Assembly (NCBI GenBank): GCA_013076295.1 | Contig: RQOL01000772.1 | Coordinates: 1,798,001 to 1,862,000 of the forward strand | Direction of reading: 5' to 3' | Length of the DNA stretch: 64,000 nucleotides | From: Sanderia malayensis | Lineage: Eukaryota > Cnidaria > Scyphozoa > Semaeostomeae > Pelagiidae | Part shown: positions 36,906 to 47,997 of the stretch, one piece after another | Numbering within the stretch: the first letter of the stretch is position 1 | Layout of the letters: the number at the start of each line of letters is the position of its first letter | Notes under the pieces: generated by a model | Databases searched by the model: none | Told to the model about the DNA's origin: nothing | What the model saw: only the letters and a program-made list of their open reading frames with translations | Program-made: the position numbers and the translations under genes

Positions 36906-39900
36906 GAAGAGTTTGACTGATGTGAAGACCAATAAAGTGACTGATCTTGACTGGCTTAAGACAAAAGCAATTAAGACAAAGGTATTGTGGGAAATAACGT
37001 AAAATCCTGGTAACTTGAACCTCCAAGGGATGGGTGAGGATGGTTTTAGTTAACAAATGATAGAGTTATCAAGGACTAGAATGCACTGGCAAAACTTTCA
37101 AGAGGAATACTTTGAGTTATCCAAAGTTGGAGTCCAAGCTATTGGGATTTTATTGTATTGCTTAAATTTCTTCTGTTGCTACTCTTCATCTTTGTCCACC
37201 ATAAAATCGATTTAAATTGTCTATGACCCTGTTTTGACAGGAGAAACAGTGAGTTGCTTCATAATGTTGATATTTTCTGAATTTGTGTTTCATTCCAGTC
37301 TCACAGCATTGATTTATTGGTTTCATTTTGTTGCTAACAGAACAAAGAAGAATCTTCCACAAGTAACATCCATGAAGATGAAACTTCTGATGAAGATTCA
37401 GATACAGAATCTGAGAAAGATTCAGATGAAGATTCAGATGTTGATTCAGAAGAAGTTTCTAATGGAGAACAAAGCAAAAACATTAGTTTAACTGTTAAAA
37501 TGCGCGGAATTCCCTTCAAATGCAAAGAGAAGGACATAATTGACTTTTTTACTCCTTTGCGAATCACAGACATCAGAATTCCTCTAAACAGCGAGAATAA
37601 AGCCAAAGGAAGTGCTTATGTTGATTTTCAAGACGAAAATACCTTGTTGGAAGGAATGAAAAAGAATAAACAAAACATTAAAGGAAGATATATTGAGCTG
37701 TTCAGAATGGAAGCTGACAAATCATTTGCTGAATCTAATCAAGAAGAGGAGAGTATGCCGTGGGACAAAAAGAATGCAAGTCAATTTATTTTATAACACA
37801 ATTTTTCAATCCCTTTTCTCTTGTATTTGGCTTGAAAAAACAGGGAACTTTCTGCAATTACAATTGGGTTGTTATACTGTTATTGCTATGTTATTTATTA
37901 TATTATATTACAGTTGACATTTGCTATCTCAATTGCCTGCCATCTGGAAAATTTGCTTCCCCGGACGATTTTTCATTTCTCCCCGTTTTAGTACAGTTTT
38001 GTTGGGACACCCGCTATTTTGGAAATTCGATATCTCGAACGCATTAAATTTTCTTGCGAGTTGAACAATGTTTATTTCACTTCTTTTACAATTTAATAAG
38101 ATTTTAATTGTTTTTGTTGACTTAGGTGTACAATGAAGGCGAAGAGGAAGAACCAGCGGAAGATTCCGGAAGACTGTTCATCAGAAACCTCTCTTACACG
38201 TGCGAGGAGAGTGAGATTAAAGAACTCTTCCAGACGCACGGACCCATAGCTGAAGTTCATTTGCCAATAGATAAAACAACAAAGCGCGTAACAGGCATTG
38301 GGTTTGTGACGTTTGTGATGCCTGAACATGCCGTCAAGGCATTGAATGAGTTGGATGGCACTGTATTCCAAGGAAGGTTGCTGCATGTTTTGCCAGCAAG
38401 GACAAAAAGAGTGACCCCTTCAGATCAATACAGCAGTGGTACGATGAAGTTTAAGTGCAATTGAATCTGATTTACCAAACCCTTAATGTAATGAATTTCC
38501 CTGTATAGCAAACTAACTATCACCTTGTTATTTCCAACCTGTTTGTTTATCGTCTTTCTTTCTAGATTCGAAGTCTTCTTATAAAAAGGAGAAGGATGCT
38601 AAGGTGAAAAGTTTGAGTGGCAGTGGACATAACTGGAACACGCTGTTTCTTGGCCAGAATGCTGTTGTTGACGTTTTGGCTGAAAAGATGAACGCAAGCA
38701 AAAGTGCCATTCTTGACACAGAAAAATCGGACAGTTTGGCAGTGCGAATGGCGCTGGGAGAAACGCAGATAGTCGCAGAAACACGCGAGTTTCTCACGTC
38801 AAATGGAGTCAAACTGGATGCTTTCGGTCAAGTATGTATCTCTGTGTAACATCCATTATCTCTGTGATACCCAACTCAAGACCATAGTAAATACGTGAAA
38901 ATACCACCTCTATTATTATTTTTTTATTTGTTGAATTCTTTTGCCAGTCTGCTACGAAGAAGAGTGACACTGTCATACTTGTGAAGAATCTTCCACAAGG
39001 CACGAAGATTGAAGAACTGCGTGATCTGTTTGGAAGATTTGGCGATGTAGACCGGCTTTTGTTGCCACCATCGGGTGTAACGGCCATTATCGAGTTCATG
39101 CAGCCGACAGAAGCGAGGACAGCCTTTCGTAGCTTGGCCTATACTAAGGTAAGTGCTCGCTTTCGTATACCAATACCACACAATTTGTTAGTACTGAGGT
39201 GAAGCTTTGACGAAGAAAATAAGACAGTATATGTCTGCTACAAAACAACAACTATAACAGCAACTTAGTACATAAAGCAATACACAGAACGAACAACTTG
39301 AAAGTTTCATAACAAGAGGAGAGTAGATGCCATGTAATTATCGGTAACAGGTCGTTTCGCCCAACCACCATTTCGCCCAACAACCGTTTCGCCCAACTTG
39401 GATTATTCGCCCAACCTTTGTGGGCGTTTCGCCCAACTCCCGCAAGACCTTTCGCCCAACCTCAAGAGACCATTCGACCAACAAGGTGATAACTGCTATC
39501 TGAGTCATGTGAATTCTGAAAAACAACAGAATGTTTCCTAGGAAGTATCTACAATTATTTAAGCATCTTTTTCAGAATTTTATCCGTTCATTCCAAATAG
39601 TTGGCGTTGCTCAATCGTTTACAATCGTTTATCATTGTCTCAAGCACCTGAAACCCGCTGAAGTCGCATGGGCCTATCATAGGTTTGAAAGGTTTGAAAG
39701 AAGTTTGGGTGAAATTTTCATGAGAGTTGGGCGAAACATCTATAACGGTTGGGCGAAACATCCATAGGGGTTGGGCGAATAATCTAAAGCGGTTGGGCGA
39801 ATCATCTTTAGAGGTTGGGCGAAACGGTGGTTGGGCGAAATGGCGGTTGGGCGAATGATCTAGAAAGCTAATTATCCACTGCATCTGTTTTAGCAGTGGC

Positions 39901-42851
39901 CCTGGGCTAACTAATTTCTTTCACTGCAAGCACGTCTTAAACAATGTTGCATGTTAGAAATGTACAGTGTCTCTTGTACTCAGATAAGTACATTGTTCCG
40001 TGAGTTCTTGCTTGCTATGCTGCAGAAATAATCGTGGTAAAAGTTCTTTCAAGCTTTGTTTATATATGCCATGCAGCAGGTCAGTTGAATGTCGAAATTT
40101 ATGATGACACATAGCATCATAATAATAGTAATCATTGTTATCATCGTTATCATAATTTTGTTGTTGCTGTTGTTTTTAGTTCAAGCATTTACCGTTGTAT
40201 CTTGAATGGGCACCCGTTGATGTTTTCAAAGGTGAAATAATCATCAAAGAAGCTGATAAAGAAGCTGATAAAGAAGCAGAAGCCGAAGATGAGGGTTTGT
40301 ATGAAATATTTTAGAAGATATGAAGAGCTTAGCGACCTTATATTGTGTAATCACAGATGGAGTGCAACTCTTTTTAACCGAACAGGAAACTCGAACTTAA
40401 GCTCTTCTAATTTTTTGGACTCGAGCCTAAGTTTTAAGATCTATCTGCTTTGTTGCGACTAAGATTTTGTCGGAGTAGTTTTACAAGCTCGGCATATTTC
40501 GTGTCCTAGATCATTCAGGTATCTCAAATATTTTTAATCTGCAGTTAAAGACACCGGGGAAAACAAAATTTGTACAATTTTTGTCAAGAATCTTAATTTC
40601 TCAACCACAGAAGATAAACTTGAAAAGGTTAGTAACAAGTTTAATTTTCATCTCACAAGAATAAGCTTTGTGTTCAAATCAAAGTTGTAACTTGATAGCT
40701 ATCATTCATTATCACTCGCATTGCATTGCATTGTATTGTATTCTTTATTTAATGTCACTTTGACAATGGTGAAAATACACTAGTTCAGATTTTATTTATT
40801 GTTGCAGAAAGCTGCACATATATAAAGCTTATTATTAATATTCTATATTTCTTCACCAGTTTCCATTTATCTTCACATGGACACTGAAATTAAGTTTAGG
40901 TAGCCCTTTATAAACGCCCGTTTGTTGGGCGTTTAAATGAGGCTGTTATTTTGTTTGTAGTTATTTGAGAAATGCGGTGAAGTAGTTACGGTGACAGTGG
41001 CAAGAAAGAAGGATCCAAAGAAGCCAAACGAAATGCTTTCCATGGGCTATGGATTTGTTGAATTCGCAAGGAGCGCTGATGCAGATGAAGCAATGAAAAC
41101 ATTGCAGGTATTGGCAATACACTTGCATTTCCACTCCATCGCATTGTCCTATAAGGATGCTATGCTTTCAGCACATTGGGATGATCATTGTTGTGTACTG
41201 TCTTTAATTTGTTTATTTTAGCATGCCATGCTGGAAGATCATCAACTTGAGCTGAAAAAATCTCATCGAAAATCACAGTTGGTATTTCATTCTTGACTCG
41301 AACAAAGTTCTGTCCTATAAATGAACCTATGTTTAGAACTGTCCCCAAAAATGAACCTATGTCTACAAATGTCCCACAATTGAACCTATGTCTACAAATG
41401 TCCTACAAATGAACCATGTCTACAAATGTCCTACAAATGAACCTGTGTCTACAAATATCCTAAGTATGAACCTATGTCTACAAGTGTCCTACGAATGAAC
41501 CTATGTCTACAAATGTCTTACAATGAACCTATGTCTGCAAATGTTTTACAAATGAACCTATGTCTCGATAAATTGAGGCCTACGAGTGCTCAGTTTATCG
41601 AGCATAGGTTCATATGTATTGACTTTTACTTTCCTAGATATCTAAATTATCTTATCTTCTTAGAAATCAAAATGAAAACAAAAGAAAATCCGTCTCAAAG
41701 AAGCAGAAAACTAGCAAAATTCTTGTCAGAAATATTCCATTTGAAGCAACAAAGAAAGAAGTTCAACAGCTCTTTGGGTAAGAATGGTTATGCTTAGTCG
41801 TTTTATGTTATGTGTGGCTGTTTTCTATTGCTTTGCATCTGGGTGTTAATATGTGCCTTGCAGTGTGAATCTTCCAACGTCTCGAATTCATGTATCGTTT
41901 TGTTTTCTAGTGCATTTGGAGAGATCAAAACATTACGATTACCGAAAAAGATGACTGGCTCACATCGCGGTTTCGCCTTTGTCGATTTCCTCACCAAACA
42001 GGATGCCAAGGTAAGCTTGTGCATGTTAAATTTACCAGGTGTCATCTCTATTCTGTGGTGTCATACATCATGCTTCAGTCTTTAAGGTTTGAAAATTATG
42101 TTGCTCTTTGATACATTTCTGGCTTTAAAGTCTATACAATAAGCACCCCCATATAAGAACCTGGAGTGAACTCCAGCTTATTGTTCAAATACAAAGCATA
42201 TTGTTTTCTCTATTGTTCAAATACAATAGCCTATTGTTTTTTCATTGTTTTAAGCAGAAATGTCAGCTTGGAAGGTTCTTAATTTACTTTTCTTTTATGC
42301 CAGTGTTTACTGCCCCTAACGTTAGTATAATTAATCGTTTTGTTGTGTTTTTGTAGAGAGCTTTTAAGGCGCTTTGTCAAAGCACTCATCTCTATGGAAG
42401 ACGATTAGTGTTAGAATGGGCAGAAGAAGACGACACTGTTGATTCTATAAGGCAAAGAACTGCTATGCATTTCCACGATGGTTAGTTGCTATTTACGTTT
42501 CATTCTCTTGTCTATCAATGTATTTTATCCAACTCCAACTCTATTTGAATCTCATAAGAACGAGTCTTGAATTGGCTCGAACGCATTTCCAACTAGGGTG
42601 CAGTTTATGACACGATATGTTAGTTTATCTATCAATTGGAGGGCTCGTTACATTGAGACTCCTCTACATGTAGGTATGGTTGAATTTTATAGCTGCAATG
42701 TCAAATGTTCCAATTGTATGTAGTAAAGTGTGGAGATGGTTCAGAATGTAATAGTTTTGTTGTTTTACCTTTAGAGCCAGCTAAGAAAAGGGGGAAACGA
42801 GATGTCATGGAGACGTTGGAGAATCCTGCTCCAAAAACTGGAAATCTCTAA
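36021..42851 (+). CDS. RBM19: RBM19/Mrd1, six-RRM rRNA-processing protein, 14 exons
   Basis: RBM19 (yeast Mrd1) is a nucleolar protein of the small-subunit processome needed for 18S rRNA maturation. Exons: 36021-36635, 36811-36981, 37341-37775, 38126-38438, 38566-38831, 38948-39148, 40180-40294, 40545-40627, 40961-41107, 41222-41277, 41664-41777, 41911-42010, 42357-42480, 42775-42851. The total is 938 residues (human 960). Six RRMs are visible, beginning at [68 protein letters not shown] and [14 protein letters not shown]. The region between RRM1 and RRM2 is acidic, including a poly-Asp tract. The end matches the family ([17 protein letters not shown]). Two splice sites are unusual: a GC donor at 37776 and a weak GTTGGT donor at 41278, each chosen because the phase and homology require it. 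AATAAA at 42862-42867 lies 11 bases after the stop. Confidence 0.94.
36856..36906 (+). repeat. RBM19: GAT trinucleotide repeat coding poly-Asp in RBM19
   Basis: An in-frame GAT run, GGTGATGATGATGATTATGA followed by eleven more GAT codons, encodes about fifteen Asp with one Tyr. Such arrays are length-variable; the acidic character of this inter-RRM linker is usual for RBM19. Confidence 0.85.
39349..39865. repeat. Inverted pair of GGTTGGGCGAA minisatellites, RBM19 intron
   Basis: The left arm (about 39353-39485) is a run of TTTCGCCCAACC units. The right arm (about 39705-39862) carries the reverse complement, GGTTGGGCGAAACATC and variants, separated by about 220 bases of unique DNA. The whole block is a long imperfect hairpin inside the intron between 39148 and 40180. 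TAATTATC occurs just outside both ends (39335-39342 and 39869-39876), possibly an 8 bp target duplication. Confidence 0.85.
41335..41570. repeat. 29 bp minisatellite, RBM19 intron
   Basis: About eight copies of a unit near AACCTATGTCTACAAATGTC-CTACAAATG in the intron between 41277 and 41664. Confidence 0.88.
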
Positions 42852-43501
42852 TTCTGCAGACAATAAAGAAAAACTTTCTGGATCATTTTAGATTTGACAT
42901 TGTCGTATCTAAAATCCCATGATTTCATAGCAACGATGTCACTACGATAATGCAGCTTATTATAGCCCAAGTACCAGGAAAGCTACGTTCATTTGTCGCA
43001 GAGCAATTATCATGGACTTGGACTGGACCACGACAATTTTAACTCGCGAAGGACTTTATTTGTTCCATTTACCAAAATGATTTGTATTAAATAAGTGAAG
43101 AATGTCTTTGTACTTCTTCAGTAACTTTTTTGTTAAGTAAGAAAGTTATTTGCTTTTTTTTTGTACGAAAGTAAAGATTATATTTGATTGCAATATGATA
43201 TGAATTGTCTATAGATGGGTTGTTATTTCAGTGCGCTAACTTTATGATGATAAGGTCACAGGATTTGTGATAGACTTCGTACTCAAATGGGGCCCATGGT
43301 CGTTCAACACCATATATAAGATACGTTGCATTATATTTTCTTGTTGAAGAATACTTTGAGCGACACAATGTAACTTTATACTAAGTGTTTTCTTTCTCCT
43401 GTGTGTTCCTGAATCTTCATCTGCAAGGAATCCACCACGCTAGTCGCAAGATGAATATTTGTCTACCTGTTGAATGGTTGGCAGTTGACAGTGAAGAAAG
43501 T
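42852..43501. other. Gap between RBM19 and the PLAT/PDHX-like gene
   Basis: RBM19 3' UTR with an early AATAAA, then AT-rich DNA and the upstream region of the next gene. The frame of the next gene is open back to 43385, with an in-frame ATG at 43451 (MNICLPVEWL) and an acceptor-like CATCTGCAAG near 43428, so a slightly longer N-terminus or an upstream 5' exon is possible. Confidence 0.5.
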
Positions 43502-46500
43502 ATGGCTGCCGTTTTGTCGTCACAGCATAGTTCAAAGGCTGTTGCTCGTTTCACGAAAAATATCAACAAACCTCAGCTAAGGCAGCTTGTTAGTTTACCC
43601 AACTACAGTAAACGTGCGTGCTTATCAATTTTGGATTGTTCTTTACTGAATAGGAGCTTCTTTAATGCAGCAACTTTGTCGGGTAGGTACCTAAGTTAAA
43701 GCTAGAAGGAAGGATAAGGAAGGAGAGACAGTTAGGCCTTGCGTGGAAGGCCAAATACCGATGCTAAAATATCAGATATGCATAATAAGTGTTGCGCTAA
43801 CTCTGCATTACTCCCCCTTCTGTTTTTTAAGAGTATTTTACTTGCATGCACTGCAGCAATATTTGATTTTTCTCATTGTTAAAAGATAAGATGTTTATGT
43901 GTTGTTTACAACCATGTGCCACGCCCCCCTCTGCCACGCCCCCTTAGACTTGTCTTGACACCTTGTCTCCACGTTTGCATAAATTATATTACACCAGCTT
44001 AGGGAACCCAGTCGTACTAAACAAGGGAAGGGTGTGATAGGTTGAGCAGTTGTACATTAATAGGAAGTATAGTAAGAAATTTCTTTTTATTTACAGTTTC
44101 TTATTATTACGATGTGATCCTCCAAACTGGTAATCGCTTTGGGGCTGGTACAGATGCCAAAGTGTTCCTAAAACTTCACGGCGAAAAAGGCTCAACTGAG
44201 GAGATCCTTCTACCATCTAAAAAGGGAGATTTAGAAAGAGGAATGTAGGTGTAATTCCTGCATTTGTTTCTGCTGAATATTAAGATATTTCACCGCCATC
44301 TGCCAATACCTTTGTTGTAATTGATAATCTTTGATTTCAAGGGTAAATAGATACAAAGTTAATGCGAAGGATCTTGGAAATTTAAGAAAAGTTGATGTCA
44401 GACATGATAATACTGGATTGGGTCCTGCTTGGTTTCTAGATAAGGTTTTATTTCATGCGAATATCATTACAGAAAATCTATAGCTATTTTTAAGTTCTAA
44501 ATTGCTGTATCTATTTTACTTAGCCAGCTGTTAAAATCAAGTTATTCAATTGGATGTAATTGTTTTGATTTTTCTTGATTTTCCATGAAGCTTTTCTACG
44601 CAATTCAGGTTACAGTAAGAGACCATGGCGGAAATCGTTACATATTTGACTGTGGACAATGGCTGCTGAAGAGATCAGGCGAGGAGAATTTGCAAGTTGA
44701 GCTTGGGCTTTCTGAGCAAAATCTTGACCAGCTATCATCTTACAAAGGTATTAACCTGGATTATGCAAGGCTGACTGAGGAGGAGCATCTGGATGCTGTG
44801 GAGGAGAAGGTGCATAAGAACCTCTCATCCGTTCTTCAGGGGATCATCCAATCACATGACGACAGCATGTCTGAAAATCTGTTGAAAGAGTCAGACGGTA
44901 AGTTCGAGTTTCGCTCTTACCCATTGCTTCACAATGTGGGTTACTCCAGATGTCGTGCATGTGTAAAATGCGGAACGTGTAGAATAAACGGAAGCGCGGA
45001 TGTCCAAGAACAAAGGGAGCCATGGACCTTTTAGACTACGTGGTTTGTGAAGCCGATTTTTTAGGGGAAGCAGTTCATAGCTCTTTAATTTATATTTATT
45101 GTGTCTTTTTGGAAGCATTTTAAAGCTTTAGCGATAGCTATTCTTGAACATATTTCATTACTAATATCTTGCGATTACATCTTAGGTTCAAACGACGGCC
45201 ATTCTGAACATACATTTTCACCATCCAACGACCTCATGCTTCCATCTGCCAGATTACTCGTGGAAGCTTTCGGCTTGGCGAATGCCAATATTCCCAGCAC
45301 AGGACCTAAGGGACATTTGCTCAAAGGGGATGTTCTTAACTACGTTTCAGTAAACAACATTTCTCGCCTAAAACAACAACAGCAACATAAATTCGACGCA
45401 TTGACTGCTAAATCAGTTATCGAACAACCAAAGACTCCAGTCTCCAAATCTAAAGCAGCAGATTTTAAACAAGGTGTGATTTTCCAAAATTTGGAACTTA
45501 GATAAGTTGTACTACACGCTTTTTTATAAAGAATTTACCTCAAGGTTTAGTTCTTATAGTTCCTTCTTTTAGGACCCGTTTTGAATAGATTGTGGCACTA
45601 AATGTTCCTTAGTAATCCCTTAATATTAGCTTTGCATTTAGTGTTCGAAAGCAGCAATGCAAAAACATTGAATTCCAACTTTGCTTACAATTTTGGCTAA
45701 AAAGCAAGGCCAAGAACTCGATCAAGGCAAGGAAACGTTTTGTTAACAAGTACAGGGTCAATCATATGTGTGCTTTGACTTTAAATTGTTGGTACATATG
45801 TATAGTTCTCAGTAATTCACGGTGATAAAATTATTCAATTTCGAGAAGTTCCTTCTGGATTGTATCCTTAGTAGTATGGCTTCTTTACATTTGTGGGCCT
45901 TCTACATGTAAGTTGAACCTTATAAAGGAGTTCTTTGTGAAAAAGCGTGTAACTCTCGGATCTTTGAGAGCTGTAACTTTAAACTCGTAGGAACTCGAAC
46001 GTCTTGCATTCTGTAACCCTGTGACCGAACACCAGAGATCACCCTTTCGGAATTCTTTTTCTAGCTGCTAAGAGGTCAGAGGCTCGAACCCCAAAGGTGA
46101 CTGGTGTGGCGTCCGGGGATTACAACGACAAACCATTAACACCCGAAGAAATGATTACGTCACAACAATACATGCTATCAAAATCGACCATTCCTCATGT
46201 ATACTCAACATACGAATGTAACATTGAAAATCTCACAAAGCTGCAGAATGATTATTTGGAAAAAGGTAAAAAATAAAAAGATGATAGATTATTTCGATAC
46301 CATCTCATATTTTTTTAAGCTCCTGCTGCAATGCAAGATTTTTGTCTTTCCTTGTTTTTTCTATCACTTTTAAGTCAAATCTTTTTCAATTCATCTTCTT
46401 TACATTGTTTCTTTGCATCTTCTCCTTTTTATTCTCGCGTCATTTTATCCAGTCCGTTCCCTATTCCTCTTCAATTCCTTGCCATTCCATATTTTAGTAA

Positions 46501-47245
46501 TGGACCCCGCGATTAACAAGAGATCGCAGACTACACGCAGACACACTCTTGCCATGCTACATGCACTAGAACGTCACTTACAAATTCATTGTCCTTTTTA
46601 TTGCAGGTATTACGGTATCAATGGATGCATTTTTACTGAAAGCCACTGCTTTTGCCCTCAATTCTGTTCCAGAAATGAACGTCAGCTACACAGATGCCGG
46701 AACGGTCACTACTTTACCAAGCGTTGATATTTCAACGACATTGATATCTGGAAATAGCATTGTTAGGCCTGTTTTTAAGAATGTTGACAGCATGCGATTA
46801 AAAGAAATTACTGATAAAATTCAGGTATTATTGACTTTTATTTTAAATCTTTAATATAGCTGCAAATTTTATTTTAAATCCCCGTTTTAACCTTTTCTTT
46901 CATGATATTTATGATGACGTCTTTATTTTCCAGAATATTCAAAATTCACCGAGCAGCGAGAAGCCTGAGTCGAGCGACACAGTCTCGTTTTCAATAATAA
47001 ACCTTGGCCCATTTGATGTAGCGGAGTTCAGTGACGTTATTACTCCTCCGCAGGTCTGTGTAATGTCGGTGGGTAAGTCACAACTTTCATTGTCACCAAT
47101 TTCGTCAACGTCTGATATGAAGATGAGTGAGAGCGTAAAGATAACATTGTCTTTTGACGGACGATTAATTGATGAAACAACTGCTTCGTCGTTTATGAAA
47201 AAGTTCACGCAGTGCATCGAAAATCCCAGCGCGTTCATAGGATAA
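43502..47245 (+). CDS. PLAT domain + E3-binding + E2-core chimera (PDHX-like), 8 exons
   Basis: Exons: 43502-43682, 44097-44244, 44342-44444, 44609-44897, 45186-45473, 46065-46265, 46607-46824, 46934-47245. All seven junctions are phase-compatible, giving 579 residues. Residues 1-60 are a basic, acid-poor leader resembling a mitochondrial presequence (MAAVLSSQHSSKAVARFTKN). Residues about 62-177 form a PLAT/LH2 domain (YYYDVILQTGNRFGAGTDAK, VDVRHDNTGLGPAWFLDKV, RYIFDCGQWL). Residues 257-294 match the E3-binding domain of PDHX and E2 subunits (LPSARLLVEAFGL, TGPKGHLLKGDVLNYV). Residues about 362-579 match the E2 acyltransferase core (STIPHVYSTYEC, ITVSMDAFLLKATAFAL, FSIINLGPFDVAEF). At the catalytic position SFDGRLID lacks the His of the active HxxxDG motif, as in PDHX. 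No lipoyl domain or ETDKA-like motif is found. By family knowledge PDHX tethers E3 in the pyruvate dehydrogenase complex; a role here is inferred. Alternatively, two genes may be wrongly joined. Confidence 0.75.
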
Positions 47246-47997
47246 ATGGGTGGTACTGGCGAATGGGTGATGCTGGCAAATGGGTGATACTCGCAAATGG
47301 GTGATACTCGCGAATTGTTTGAATGTTAGAGTCATGTAATATTTTCAGTGTTTTCTTTCTAATTAATCCAAAATTTCATCCGAATTTGAATTTGTGTCTA
47401 ACGTTAGTTACTGTAGACACGCAGAATTGTTTTGTCATTAATATGACAGCGATTTGAAGAGCCAAGAATATCACAACCTGAAGTTTTTGAAATTGAAATC
47501 TCCTGGTCAACACTTAACAACTTGAGATGTTTTAATAATTAGATTCAGTCGTTCTGTTTCAACATTATGCGCCAAGGTGGCGTGCTGGAAAGTTTGGGTG
47601 CAGATTCACCGAATACCGAAAGACATTTGGGTGCAGATTCACCGTTGATTTTCCTGTGATGAAGTGTTTCGTCTCTTTATTCAAGGATTGCGTTCCAAGC
47701 TGTTCCAAGCATATATGCCAGGAAGCTCAAACAAGTTGAATTCTGTTTACAAGGCTCAAATGATTAGGAATATGGATAAATATTCTATGATTTTCAAAAA
47801 ATGTGTCCCTCTAACCATTAATTGGACAGTTTTGTTTGAACTCACTCTATATTTGTCCATTAGAGAATATTTAGCTCCCTCTATTTATGGTTATTGGTTC
47901 AAGTAATCAAGTTAAAAGGAAATGAATGTTTATCTGTAATGAAACCAATAATAAACGGGCTATTCACAAAATGTTAAAAAATACTACTTTTAATTCT
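47246..47997. other. Convergent 3' region between PDHX-like and kinase genes
   Basis: Begins with about four copies of a 15-17 bp repeat (GCAAATGGGTGATACTC type, 47250-47315). TTTGGGTGCAGATTCACCG occurs twice near 47596-47645. A plus-strand AATAAA at 47950-47955 can end the PDHX-like transcript. No further gene seen; the 80-codon ORF at 47664-47906 has no recognisable domain. Confidence 0.5.

Noticed and set aside
46075..46110. GGCTCGAACCCC, B-box-like sequence
   Set aside because: It lies inside the PDHX-like coding exon 46065-46265 and has no matching A box; coincidence.
46331..46727. Plus-strand ORFs between PDHX-like exons 6 and 7
   Set aside because: They cross the intron 46266-46606 and its acceptor; the spliced frame is supported by homology.
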